Positions 24,473 to 36,367 of a stretch of DNA of 64,000 nt are shown one piece after another; within the stretch, counting starts at the first letter, position 1; each line of letters begins with the position of its first letter. This DNA comes from Isoetes taiwanensis. Its lineage: Eukaryota > Streptophyta > Lycopodiopsida > Isoetales > Isoetaceae. The notes beneath the pieces were generated by a model. That model saw nothing but the letters and a program-made list of their open reading frames with translations. It ran no database searches and was not told the origin of the DNA. The DNA lies in assembly GCA_021234155.1 (NCBI GenBank), contig JAJEKV010000039.1:4694745-4758744 (forward strand), given 5' to 3'. A program made the translations under genes and the position numbers.

Positions 24473-25163
24473 AAACATTCCACATGGACTCCAACATGCC
24501 ACGTATAAGGCTCTGACATGCCAAGGTGGCTCCAACATGCCACCTAGGCTCCAACATGCCACATGGGCTCCAACATGCCAGCTAGGCTCGAACATGCCAA
24601 GGTGGCTCCAACATGCCACCTAAGATCTAACATGCCAAGGTGGCCCAGACATGCCACATGGGCTCCAACATGCCACCTAGGCTCTAACATGCCAAGGTGA
24701 CTCCAACATGCCAGGCTCAAACATGCCAAGGTGACTCAACCATACCACGTGGGCTCCAACATGCCACCTAGGCTCCTAACATGCCAAGGTGGCTCAAACA
24801 TGCCATGCTGGCTCCAACATGCCACCTAGGCTCGAACATGCCAAGGTGGCTCCGACATGCCACCTAGGCTCCAACATGCCAAGGTGGCTCAAACATGCCA
24901 CGTGGGCTTCAACATGCCACCTAGGGCCTAACATGCCAAGGTGGCTCCAACATGCCACCCAGGCTCTAACATGCCAAGGTGGCTCAAACATGCCATGTGG
25001 TCTCCAACATGCCATGTGGTCTCCAACATGCCACCTAGGCTCAAACATGCCACGTGTGCTCCAATGTGCCACCTATGCTCTAACATGCCAAGGTGGCTCA
25101 AACATGCCACGTGGGCTCCAACATGCCACCTAGGCTCTAACATGCCAAGGTGGCTCCAACATA
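24473..25163 (+). repeat. Minisatellite array M1 (ggctccaacatgccacctag type)
   Basis: Short units of about 18-20 bp alternate two forms, ggctccaacatgccaccta and ggctcaaacatgccaaggt. Variable hexamers (CCTAGG, CCAAGG, ACGTGG) give dyad symmetry at unit joints. The long open frames on both strands here (repeating SNMPRWLQHAT) are a by-product of a period divisible by three, not genes. Confidence 0.9.
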
Positions 25164-27069
25164 CCCTACAATAACCTAGCAACCCACAGGGTTTGCGTTT
25201 TGGAGGCCATACCCTGGTCAGATTGGACCAGGATCTTGCACAATGTCATGAAGTAGTGGGAGGGCCTTGAAGCCAGAAGACAGAGCCCTAAAACCTTCCA
25301 GAAGAAGTTTGACCCAAAGGTCCTCTCTGGAGGGTCCCTGGCCACGGACGGGCAACTCTCCCACCCCGGAACTGTGATCTGACTCTGCCAACGGACTCGA
25401 AACATCGACATTACCCTGGAGACCAAGTTTCGTGGGTAGAAGACTACCCCTGCTCCCGGAAGCGCCAAAGTAGCTCATGTCCAACACGTTCGTAGTGAAT
25501 TGCCCTTAGCGGAGGGTGCAGAATACTGCCATGTAGAGGGTTCGTGTTTCTTTTGCTGCAAAAAATGACCGCGTAACTTGGTCCCTAGGGTAATTTCATT
25601 TGTTTGGACGACATGGCTAAGTCAAATCTCCATTCCGGGGCCTTTGTACTTTGCCTTAACGACAAAACACTTGGTTTTCTACACCGTCGACTGCAGGACA
25701 CTTTGCGGTTTTATATGTTCTCCCAGACAGATCTTGAATTTTTTTGAGCCTGCTCCAGGCAAGTTACTTGAATGGAGAATTCAACGGTCGGATAGGGAAA
25801 TCGGGTTCCGGGAAAGGAGGCATTGGCATTTGCCCTCCCGGAGGAGCACTGGTAGGAAAACCTGCCTCGGTAAATCCAAACCCCATTTCGCGGGTTTCTA
25901 TTGCTTCGGTTTTCAATCGCAGCTTCGACCATGTCTCAAGTGCAACTGAATAAAACTCGACCTCCATAACGTAAACCCTACAATAACCTAGCAACCCACA
26001 GGGTTTGCGTTTTGGAGGCCATACCCTGGTCAGATTGGACCAGGATCTTGCACAATGTCATGAGGTAGTGGGAGGGCCTTGAAGCCAGAAGACAGAGCCC
26101 TAAAACCTTCCAGAAGAAGTTTGACCCAAAGGTCCTCTCTGGAGGGTCCCTGGCCACGGACGGGCAACTCTCCCACCCCGGAACTGTGATCTGACTCTGC
26201 CAACGGACTCGAAACATCGACATTACCCTGGAGACCAACTTCGTGGGTAGAAGACTACCCCTGCTCCCGGAAGCGCCAAAGTAGCTCATGTCCAACACGT
26301 TCGTAGTGAATTGCCCTTAGCGGAGGGTGCAGAATACTGCCATGTAGAGGGTTCGTGTTTCTTTTGCTGCAAAAAATGACCGCGTAACTTGGTCCCTAGG
26401 GTAATTTCACTGTTTCGGACGACATGGCGAAGTCAAATCTCCATTCCGGGGCCTTTGTACTGCCCGAACGACAAAACACTTGGTTTTCTACACCGTCGAC
26501 TGCAGGACACTTTGCGGTTTTATATGTTCTCCCGGACAGATCTTGAATTTTTTTGAGCCTACTCGAAGCAAGTTACTTGAATGGAGAATTCAACGGTCAA
26601 ATAGGGAAATCGGGTTCCGGGAAGGGAGGCATTGGCATTTGCCCTCCCGGAGGAGCACTGGTAGGAAAACCTGCCTCGGTAAATCCAAACCCCATTTCGT
26701 CAGTTTCTATTGCTTCTGGTTTTCAACTGCAGCTTCTCGACCATGTCTCAAGTGCAACTGAATAAAACTCGACCTCCATAACGTAAACCCTACAATAACC
26801 TAGCAACCCACAGGGTTTGCGTTTTGGAGGCCATACCCTGGTCAGATTGGACCAGGATCTTGCACAATGTCATGAGGTAGTGGGAGGGTGTTGATGCCAG
26901 AAGACGGAGCCCGAAAACCTTCCAGAAGAAGTTCGCCCCAAAGGTCCTCTCCGGAAGGTCCTTGGCCACCTGGGACGGGCAACTCTCCCACCCCGAATCG
27001 TGGATCCGACTCGCGCCAACGGACTCAAACATCGACATTACCACCGAGACCAAGTTTCGCGGGGCGTAA
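25164..27069 (+). repeat. 812-bp macrosatellite: two full direct copies plus a partial
   Basis: The unit starts ccctacaataacctagcaac and recurs at 25,164, 25,976 and 26,788, exactly 812 bp apart each time; the third copy is cut after about 280 bp. Copies are nearly identical. Each junction between copies forms an imperfect 21-bp hairpin (gacctccataacgtaaaccc against the inverse of gggtttgcgttttggaggcc). Several open frames recur in each copy, such as the plus-strand SLLEASYLNGEFNG frame and the minus-strand LDMSYFGASGSRG frame. They may only reflect recent duplication. No similarity to a known protein is recognised. Confidence 0.9.
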
Positions 27070-28309
27070 GGCCACCTACGCTCCAACATGCCACCACATA
27101 TGGCTTCAACATGCCACGTAGGCTCCATGGTTCAAACATGCCACCTAGGCCCAACATGCCACGTGGGCTCCTACATGCCAACATGGCTCCAACATGCCAC
27201 GTGAGCTCCAACATGCCAAGTTGGCTCCAACGTGCCACCTAGGCTCAAGCATGCCAAGGTGGCTAAAATATGCCACCTAGGCTCCAACATGCCACCGGGC
27301 TTCAACATGCCACGAGGGCTCCAACATGCCAACTAGGCTCCAACATGCCTCGTGAGCTCTATCATGCCACCTAGGCTCCAACTTGCCACCTAGGCTCCAA
27401 CATGCCACCTAGGCTCCAACATGCCAAGGTGGCTCCAACATGCCACCTAGGCTCAAGTGTGCCAAGGTGGCTCAAACATGCCACCTAGGCTCCAACATGC
27501 CACGTAGGCTACAACATGCCAGCTAGCCACCTACGCTCCAACATGCCACCTAGCATGCCACCTAGGCTCCAACATGCCACCTGGGCTCAAGCGTACCACG
27601 TGAGCTCCAACATGCCAAGTTGGCTCCAACGTGCCACCTAGGCTCAAATATGCCACCTAGGCTCCAACATGCCACCAAGGCTTCAACATGCCACGTAGGC
27701 TCCAACATGCCAACTAGGCTCCAACATGCCTCGTGAGCTCTAGCATGCCACCTAGGCTCCAACATGTCACCTTGGCTCCAACATGCCACGTGGGCTCCAA
27801 CATGCCACCTAGCATGCCACCAAGGCTCCAACATGCCAACCTGGGCTCCAACATGCCACGTGAGCTCCAACATGCCAAGTTGGCTCCAACGTGCCACCTA
27901 GGCTCAAGCACGCCAAGGTGGCTCAGATATGCCACCATCAGCTCCAACATGCCACATAGGAACAGAACATGCCACCTTGGCTCCAACATGCCACGTGAGC
28001 TCTAACATGCCACCTAGGCTCCAACATGCCACCTAGGCTCTAACATGCCACCGTGCCTAGGTGGCATGCTTGAACCTAGGTGGCATGCCTGAGCCACCTT
28101 TGCATGTTGGAACCTAGGTGGCATGTTGGAGCTGCGTGGCATATTGGAGCCACCTTGGCATGTTTGAGCCTAGGTGGCATGTTAGAGCTTAGGTGGCATG
28201 TTTGAGCCACCTTGGCATGTTGGAGTCCACGTGGCATGTTGGAGTCCATGTGGCATGTTTGAGCCACCTTGGCATGTTGGAGCCTAGGTGGCATGTTAGA
28301 GCCTAGGTG
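27070..28309. repeat. Minisatellite array M2 with orientation switch near 28,055
   Basis: Same unit family as M1, on the + strand as ggctccaacatgccac up to about 28,050. It then runs in reverse (aggtggcatgttggagcc) to 28,309. The switch falls at ccaccgtgcctaggtggc (28,048-28,065), giving a long inverted repeat. A shared first stretch (caccacatatggcttcaaca) identifies this array as the partner of M3. Confidence 0.88.
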
Positions 28310-29423
28310 ACGTTATGGAGGTCGAGTTTTATTCAGTTGCACTTGAGACATGGTCGAGAAGCTGCAGTTGAAAACCAGAAGCAATAGAAACTGACGAAAT
28401 GGGGTTTAGATTTACCGAGGCAGGCTTTCCTACCAGTGCTCCTCCGGGAGGGCAAATGCCAATGCCTCCCTTCCCGGAACCCGGTTTCCCTATCCGACCG
28501 TTGAATTCTCCATTCAAGTAACTTGCTTCGAGTAGGCTCAAAAAAATTCAAGATCTGTCCGGGAGAACATATAAAACCGCAAAGTGTCCTGCAGTCGACG
28601 GTGTAGAAAACCAAGTGTTTTGTCGTCGGGCAAGCACAAAGGCCCCTAAATGGAGATTTGACTTCGCCATGTCAGTCCAAACAAATAAATTACCCTAGGG
28701 ACCAAGTTACGGCGGTCATTTTTTGCAAAAGAAAAAGAAACACGAACCCTCTACATGGCAAGATTCTCGCACCCTCCGCTAAGGGCAATTCACTACTTAA
28801 CGTGTTGGACATGAGCTACTTTGCGCTTAGGGAGCGGGGGTAGTCTTCCGCCTACCTAAACTTGGTCTCCGTGGTAATGTCGATGTTCGAAGAGTTCGTT
28901 GGCGAGTCGAGATCACGATTCGGGGTGGGAGAGTTGCCCGTCCCGTGGCGAGGACCCTCCAGAGAGGACCTTTGGGTCAAACTTCTTCTGGAAGGTTTTA
29001 GGGCTCTGTCTTCTGGCTTCAATGCCCTCCCACTACCTCATGACATTGTGCAAGATCCTGGTCCAATCTGACCAGGGTATGGCCTCCAAAACGTAAAACC
29101 CTGTGGGTTGCTAGGTTATTGTAGGGTTTACGTTATGGAGGTCGAGTTTTATTCAGTTGCACTTGAGACATGGTCGAGAAGCTGCAGTTGAAAACCGAAG
29201 CAATAGAAACCGAATTTAAATGGGGTTTGGATTTACCGAGCTCCCAGTGTCGCAATTAGAAGTCAAGAACACATTTTGTAGTAGCAAATATTTTTGGAAT
29301 GATTTGGGATCGCCAATAGATCCAAAGTCTGTTATGTCAGTTGCCATGGCTCCGCATGCATGTTTGAAAAAGGTATACCAGGTCCCAAGTGCAACTGACC
29401 ACATTTTGGCTGGCAAACGTAAA
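28310..29423 (-). repeat. Inverted 812-bp unit plus partial unit with a private segment
   Basis: 28,310-29,126 is a complete unit in reverse orientation. 29,127-29,239 is the start of another reversed unit. It is replaced from 29,240 to 29,423 by sequence not found in the other units (begins ctcccagtgtcgcaattaga, ends tttggctggcaaacgtaaa). The private segment occurs again at 32,668-32,850. Confidence 0.85.
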
Positions 29424-30512
29424 CCCTACAATAACCTGGCAAGGCACAGGGTTTGCGTTTTGGAGGCCATACCCTGGTCAGATTGGACCAGGATCTTGCA
29501 CAATGTCATGAGGTAGTGGGAGGGCGTTGAAGCCAGATGACGGAGCCCTAAAACCTTCCAGAAGAAGTTCGACCCAAAGGTCCTCTCTGGAGGGTCCCTG
29601 GCCATAGACGGGCAACGCTCCCACCCCGGAACTATGATCTGACTCTGCCAACGGACTCGAAACATCGACATTACCCTGGAGACCAAGTCTCGTGGGCAGA
29701 AGACCACCCCTGCTCCCGGACGCACCAAAGTACCTCATGTCCAACACGTTCGTAGTGAATTGGCCTTAGCGAAGGGTGCAGAATACTGCCATGTAGAGGG
29801 TTCGTGTTTCTTTTGCTACAAAAAATGACCGCGTAACTTGGCCCCTAAGGTAATTTTGCTGTTTCGGACGACATGGCGAAGTCAAATCTCCATTCCGGGG
29901 CCTTTGTACTGCCCGAACGACAAAACACTTGGTTTTCTACACCGTCGACTGCAGGACACTTTGCGGTTTTATATGTTCTCCCGGACAGATCTTGAATTTT
30001 TTTGAGCCTACTCGAAGCAAGTTACTTGAATGGAGAATTCAACGGTCAAATAGGGAAATCGGGTTCCGGGAAGGGAGGCATTGGCATTTGCCCTCCCGGA
30101 GGAGCACTGGTAGGAAAACCTGCCTCGGTAAATCCAAACCCCATTTCGTCAGTTTCTATTGCTTCTGGTTTTCAACTGCAGCTTCTCGACCATGTCTCAA
30201 GTGCAACTGAATAAAACTCGACCTCCATAACGTAAACCCTACAATAACCTAGCAACCCACAGGGTTTGCGTTTTGGAGGCCATACCCTGGTCAGATTGGA
30301 CCAGGATCTTGCACAATGTCATGAGGTAGTGGGAGGGTGTTGATGCCAGAAGACGGAGCCCGAAAACCTTCCAGAAGAAGTTCGTCCCAAAGGTCCTCTC
30401 TGGAAGGTCCTTGGCCACGGACGGGCAACTCTCCCACCCGAATCGCGGATCCGACCGCCAACGGACTCGAAACATCGACATTACCCTGGAGACCAAGTTT
30501 CGTGGGCAGAAG
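29424..30512 (+). repeat. Direct 812-bp unit plus partial
   Basis: A direct unit starts at 29,424 (variant ccctacaataacctggcaag). The next starts at 30,237 and is cut after about 276 bp where minisatellite M3 begins, at the same internal position as the partial copy at 26,788. Confidence 0.88.
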
Positions 30513-31748
30513 GCCACCTACGCTCCAACATGCCACCACATATGGCTTCAACATGCCACGTAGGCTCCATGGGTCAAACATGCCACCTAGGCCCAACATG
30601 CCACGTGGGCTCCTACATGCCAACATGGCTCCAACATGCCACGTGAGCTCCAACATGCCAAGTTGGCTCCAACGTGCCACCTAGGCTCAAGCATGCCAAG
30701 GTGGCTAAAATATGCCACCCTAGGCTCCAACATGCCACCGGGCTTCAACATGCCACGAGGCTCCAACATGCCAACTAGGCTCCAACATGCCTCGTGAGGC
30801 TCCAGCATGCCACCTAGGCTCCAACGTGCCACCTAGGCTCCAACATGCCACCTAGGCTCCAACATGCCAAGGTGGCTCCAACATGCCACCTAGGCTCAAG
30901 TGTGCCAAGGTGGCTCAAACATGCCACCTAGGCTCCAACATGCCCACGAGGCTACAACATGCCGCCTAGCCACCCACGCCCAACATGCCACCCAGCATGC
31001 CACCTAGGCTCCAACATGCCACCCGGGCTCAAGCGTACCACGTGAGCTCCAACATGCCAAGTTGGCTCCAACGTGCCACCTAGGCTCAAATATGCCACCT
31101 AGGCTCCAACATGCCACCAAGGCTTCAACATGCCACGTAGGCTCCAACATGCCAACTAGGCTCCAACATGCCTCGTGAGCTCTAGCATGCCACCTAGGCT
31201 CCAACATGCCACCTTGGCTCCAACATGCCACGTGGGCTCCAACATGCCACCTAGCATGCCACCAAGGCTCCAACATGCCAAACGGGCTCCAACATGCCAC
31301 GCGGAGCTCCAACATGCCAAGTTGGCTCCAACGTGCCACCTAGGCTCAAGCACGCCAAGGTGGCTCAGATATGCCACCATCAGCTCCAACATGCCACATA
31401 GGCTGCAACATGCCACCTGGGCTCCAACATGCCACGTGAGCTCTAACATGCCACCTAGGCTCCAACATGCCACCTAGGCTCTAACATGCCACCGTGCCTA
31501 GGTGGCATGCTTGAACCTAGGTGGCATGCCTGAGCCACCTTTGCATGTTGGAACCTAGGTGGCATGTTGAGCCGGGGAGATATTGGAGCCACCTTGGCAT
31601 GTTTGAGCCTAGGTGGCATGTTAGAGCTTAGGTGGCATGTTTGAGCCACCTTGGCATGTTGGAGTCCACGTGGCATGTTGGAGTCCATGTGGCATGTTTG
31701 AGCCACCTTGGCATGTTGGAGCCTAGGTGGCATGTTAGAGCCTAGGTG
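30513..31748. repeat. Minisatellite array M3 with orientation switch near 31,497
   Basis: Near-duplicate of M2, offset by about 3,440 bp, including the reversal at ccaccgtgcctaggtggc. Differences from M2 are small indels and substitutions (for example a short divergent patch at 31,570-31,582). Confidence 0.88.
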
Positions 31749-34056
31749 ACGTTATGGAGGTCGAGTTTTATTCAGTTGCACTTGAGACATGGTCGAGAAG
31801 CTGCAGTTGAAAACCAGAAGCAATAGAAACTGACGAAATGGGGTTTAGATTTACCGAGGCAGGCTTTCCTACCAAAGCTCCTCCCGGAGGGCAAATGCCA
31901 ATGCCTCCTTCCCGGAACCCGGTTTCCCTATCCGACCGTTGAATTCTCCATTCAAGTAACTTGCTTCGAGTAGGCTCAAAAAAATTCAAGATCTGTCCGG
32001 GAGAACATATAAAACCGCAAAGTGTCCTGCAGTCGACGGTGTAGAAAACCAAGTGTTTTGTCGTTCGGGCAGTACAAAGGCCCCGAAATGGAGATTTGAC
32101 TTCGCCATGTAGTCAAAACAAATGAAATTACCCTAGGGACCAAATTCTGCGGTCATTTTTTGCAGCAAAGAAACACGAACCCTCTACATGGCGTTATTCG
32201 CACCCCTCGCTAGGGCAATTCACTCTGACGTGTTGGACATGAGCTACTTTGGCGCTTCCGGGAGCAGGGGTAGTCTTCTACCCACGAAACTTGGTCTCCA
32301 GGGTAATGTCGATGTTTCGAGTTCGTTGGCAGAGTCAGATCACAGTTCCGGGGTGGGAGAGTTGCCCGTCCGTGGCCAGGGACCCTCCAGAGAGGACCTT
32401 TGGGTCAAACTTCTTCTGGAAGGTTTTAGGGCTCTGTCTTCTGGCTTCAATGCCCTCCCACTACCTCATGACATTGTGCAAGATCCTGGTCCAATCTGAC
32501 CAGGGTATGGCCTCCAAAACGTAAAACCCTGTGGGTTGCTAGGTTATTGTAGGGTTTACGTTATGGAGGTCGAGTTTTATTCAGTTGCACTTGAGACATG
32601 GTCGAGAAGCTGCAGTTGAAAACCAGAAGCAATAGAAACTGACGAAATGGGGTTTGGATTTACCGAGCTCCCAGTGTCGCAATTAGAAGTCAAGAACACA
32701 TTTTGTAGTAGCAAATATTTTTGGAATGATTTGGGATCGCCAATAGATCCAAAGTCTGTTATGTCAGTTGCCATGGCTCCGCATGCATGTTTGAAAAAGG
32801 TATACCAGGTCCCAAGTGCAACTGACCACATTTTGGCTGGCAAACGTAAACCCTACAATAACCTGGCAAGGCACAGGGTTTGCGTTTTGGAGGCCATACC
32901 CTGGTCAGATTGGACCAGGATCTTGCATAATGTCATGAGGTAGTGGGAGGGCGTTGAAGCCAGATGACGGAGCCCTAAAACCTTCCAGAAGAAGTTCGAC
33001 CCAAAGGTCCTCTCTGGAGGGTCCCTGGCCATAGACGGGCAATGCTCCCACCCCGGAACTATGATCTGACTCTGCCAACGGACTCGAAACATCGACATTA
33101 CCCTGGAGACCAAGTCTCGTGGGCAGAAGACCACCCCTGCTCCCGGACGCACCAAAGTACCTCATGTCCAACACGTTCATAGTGAATTGGCCTTAGCGAA
33201 GGGTGCAGAATACTGCCATGTAGAGGGTTCGTGTTTCTTTTGCTACAAAAAATGACCGCGTAACTTGGCCCCTAAGGTAATTTTTTGTTTGTTTGGACGA
33301 CATGGCGAAGTCAAATCTCCATTCCGGGGCCTTTGTACTGCCCGAACGACAAAACACTTGGTTTTCTACACCGTCGACTGCAGGACACTTTGCGGTTTTA
33401 TATGTTCTCCCGGACAGATCTTGAATTTTTTTGAGCCTGCTCGAAGCAAGTTACTTGAATGGAGAATTCAACGGTCGGATAGGGAAACCGGGTTCCGGGA
33501 AGGGAGGCATTGGCATTTGCCCTCCCGGAGGAGCACTGGTAGGAAAGCCTGCCTCGGTAAATCCAAACCCCATTTCGTAACTGCAGCTTCTCGACCATGT
33601 CTCAAGTGCAACTGAATAAAACTCGACCTCCATAACGTAAACCCTACAATAACCTAGCAACCCACAGGGTTTGCGTTTTGGAGGCCATACCCTGGTCAGA
33701 TTGGACCAGGATCTTGCACAATGTCATGAGTAGTGGGAGGGCGTTGACGCCAGAAGACGGAGCCCTAAAACCTTCCAGAAGAAGTTCGTCCCAAAGGTCC
33801 TCTCTGGAAGGTCCTTGGCCACGGACGGGCAACTCTCCCACCCCGGAACTGTGATCTGACTCTGCCAACGGACTCGAAACATCGACATTACCCTGGAGAC
33901 CAAGTTTCGTGGGCAGAAGACCACCCCTGCTCCCGGACGCGCCAAAGTAGCTCATGTCCAACACGTTCGTAGTGAATTGGACTTAGCGAAGGGTGCAGAA
34001 TACTGCCATGTAGAGGGCTCGTGTTTCTTTTGCTACAAAAAATGACCGCGTAACTT
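31749..34056. repeat. Second copy of the inverted/direct 812-bp unit block
   Basis: 31,749-32,554 is a reversed unit. 32,555-32,667 is a partial reversed unit, followed by the private segment 32,668-32,850. 32,851-33,641 is a direct unit with a short internal deletion near 33,580. 33,642-34,056 is a partial direct unit. The order repeats that at 28,310-30,236, so 26,788-30,236 and 30,237-33,641 form two tandem copies of a roughly 3.4-kb higher-order repeat. Confidence 0.87.
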
Positions 34057-34349
34057 GGTCCCTCATGCCTCGGAAGCAAGGTTTTCCCGAGCAAGGTTTT
34101 CCCGAGTTTGTGTTTAGGTTTAAGGTGTTAGCTGTGGTATTTTGCTTGATGGCTCCAACAATTACATCTCTAATTCTTAATGCAAATCGTCTAAGTGCAA
34201 TAAGTTATCTTGTTTTTCAAAGAACCATTGGATTCTTAGTGCAAATCGTTAGAAAGAACCATTGGATAAGATAAATTAGATACAATTAAAACCATTGGAT
34301 GACGTGGATAACTATTGGATCGTCTATAGCGAACCTTAGTACCAACTAG

Positions 34350-34860
34350 ATATAGGCATGGTTTAATGGTGTTCCACTAATGATATCCAAAATGGGGGGA
34401 TAATGTTAGGATATTGCGTAGTCTTGCCATTTTATAATGCTTGGGGATTTGTTGCAATGGTCCTATTCTCCATAAACAATTACATCTCAAATTCTTAATG
34501 GTCTAAATTATACCAAGATGTAGGAACGGTTTAATGGTGTTCCACTAACGATATCCAAAATGGGGGAATAATGTTAGGATATTGCATGGTCTTGCCATTT
34601 TAATGCTTGGGGATTTGTTGCAATGGTCCTTTCCTCCATAAAGAAATACATCTCACAATTCTTAATGGTTTGTTATGCAAAAATGTAGGCATGGTTAATG
34701 GTCTTTCTCTAACAATATCCAAAATGTTAGGATATTGTTAGGATTTTGCGTGGTCCTATGACATTAATGCTTAGGGATTTGTTGCAGCGGTCCTGCACCC
34801 CCTCAAGGAATACAAATCAAATTCTTGATGGTTTTGTTATGCAAAAATAGGCATTAAGTA
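34350..34860 (+). repeat. Tandem repeat, about 168-bp unit, three copies
   Basis: Three diverging copies contain gatatccaaaatgggggaa, ttaggatattgc and cttggggatttgttgcaatg. The first two are 168 bp apart (gtttaatggt at 34,361 and 34,529). It lies just inside the right subterminal region of the CACTA element. Confidence 0.75.
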
Positions 34861-34879
34861 ATTGAAGTAGTTGAAGTAA

Positions 34880-35440
34880 CTTGTCTTACATGGAATACTA
34901 GTATAAGGACATGTGATCGTGCACGTGCATCACATGTAGCAAATCAAGTACTCTGTCATACCACTATAAAGACCCGTGATATGGAAGGATAGGACATGTA
35001 GAGAATCAAGTATTCATTCCTACTTCTATAAAGACATGTGACAATAGAAGTATTACACATGTCGTAATTCATGTATTCTTTCCTACAATGCCTTAGCAAA
35101 TAAAGTACTCTGTCCTACTATTATAAAGAATAGAATTGTTTTACATGTGACATGGAAGCATACGACATGTAGAGAATCAAGTATTCTTTCCTACTTCTAT
35201 AAAGACATGTGACAATAGAAGTATTACACATGTTGTAATTCATGTATTCTTTCCTACAATGCTTTAGTAAATAAAGTACTCTGTCCTACTACTATAAAGA
35301 CATGTGAATGGAAGCATAGGACATGTAGAGAATCAAATATTCTTTCCTACATCTATAAAGACATGTGACAACAGAATTATTAGACATGTAGAAATTCAAG
35401 TATTCTTTCCTACGGTGGATTGTATTATAAAATGACATGT
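34880..35440 (+). repeat. CACTA right subterminal repeats
   Basis: About three copies of a 155-175 bp unit contain ctataaagacatgtgacaat, gtattctttcctac and gacatgtagagaatcaa (copies of the last near 34,993, 35,164 and 35,320). Subterminal arrays next to the TIR are expected binding sites for a CACTA transposase. The acatgt core is shared with the left end. Confidence 0.7.
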
Positions 35441-35617
35441 CACAATAGAGGAAACTACAAAACAACAGTGGATGTTTTAGTCCACTGAAAAAAGAACACC
35501 ATTATTGAACAAAACCATACCTCCACAAATCCACATGTAGGATTCTTTGAAAACAGGACATGTAGACCTACCAAAACTGATGTTTTCCACAGTGGACCAA
35601 AAACCGGGGTGAGTGTG

Positions 35618-36347
35618 TTTTCCTCCAGAGTTACAGGATTCCAAGTTCATTTCTGCCATTGCTAATGAGATTGGACTCCATTTGCAACACTCCATAACCA
35701 ACGGCATCACCAAGGTTTGCGTGGCAAGGCCCATTCATCGTGATTTGCCTCAAACAATTGTTGTCCAAAGTGGGCCCATGTTCTTTCCATTTAAGCTGTC
35801 CTTGTTGAATGGTCCTAAGCTAGCTCTCATGTTTCCCGAAGCCCTTCTCTTTGCTCAATATCGCAGGGTTCACCAACAGGATTCTCCATCTGCTCCTTCG
35901 GCACTCCATGCTCCTAGATCAGCTCCCACCTCAATGGATATCTCACACGTCCCTGTGCCTGTGATTGCCCCCCCTACTCTTCCAGTTGCAGCTCCTCCAC
36001 CTCAGTCTTTGGATCACCAAATGTTGAGACTGGCTGAAATCCAAAAATCGCAAGAGCAAATTGAAGAGGCTCGTGGGCAGTATATGGACATTGATCGGCG
36101 TGGCATCCACCCACCACCTAAACATCCACCGGCTCTTCGTCAACCACGAAAGTCAGCTAAGGGATCTAATTCCTCTGCGTCCCAGCCCTCAGTTTCTGCT
36201 TCAGGTAGCACTGCCCCTCCCATTGCATCCCATGGTGGTCGCTTTGATCCACTTCAGTGGGCTGATTTGGTTGATGAGGTTACTGCCATGCTAGGTGCCC
36301 AGCAAACATCCTCAGGTTCCCTTGAGACACCAGTGGTCTCATCTTAA
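35618..36347 (+). CDS. LINE ORF1, C-terminal half
   Basis: The frame resumes right after the CACTA element: PPELQDSKFISAIANEIGLH, then KVCVARPIHRDLPQTIVVQ, followed by a Pro/Ser-rich tail and a stop at 36,345-36,347. This matches the second half of a DUF4283-type ORF1, in which PP(E/L)… follows the FAIEDF strand left of the insertion. The half is open throughout, without frameshift. No zinc knuckle is seen. Confidence 0.75.
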
Positions 36348-36367
36348 TTGGCCCCATCACAAGATCA

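Larger units (their letters stand above)
21393..35617. mobile_element. CACTA (En/Spm-type) DNA transposon, 14,225 bp, no transposase seen
   Basis: Left end CACACTAACCCCGATTTTTG, right end the inverse of CACACTCACCCCGGTTTTTG. The match runs on through GTCCAC to about 25 of 28 bp. TTT flanks both sides (21,390-21,392 and 35,618-35,620), a 3-bp duplication as CACTA elements make. Removing the element plus one TTT rejoins GAT TTT CCT CCA GAG, and ORF1 reads on in frame. The canonical CACTA pentamer sits two bases inside the left end. No TNP2/TNPD-like transposase is visible in 14 kb, so this looks non-autonomous. The cargo is exon-like fragments (22.4-24.1 kb) and a 9.6-kb satellite block. Confidence 0.87.

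Noticed and set aside
24473-31748. Many long open frames on both strands in the minisatellite arrays
   Set aside because: They repeat SNMPRWLQHAT- or WHVGAHVACW-type strings produced by a short repeat whose period keeps frame. There is no independent codon or domain signal.
25164-34056. Open frames of 70-130 codons inside the 812-bp units as a new protein family
   Set aside because: The copies are nearly identical DNA, so shared frames do not show selection. Some copies break them, and none resembles a known domain. Kept as a repeat.
24400-34100. Regular short repeats considered as a CRISPR array
   Set aside because: Units are contiguous with no unique spacers, and the setting is eukaryotic.
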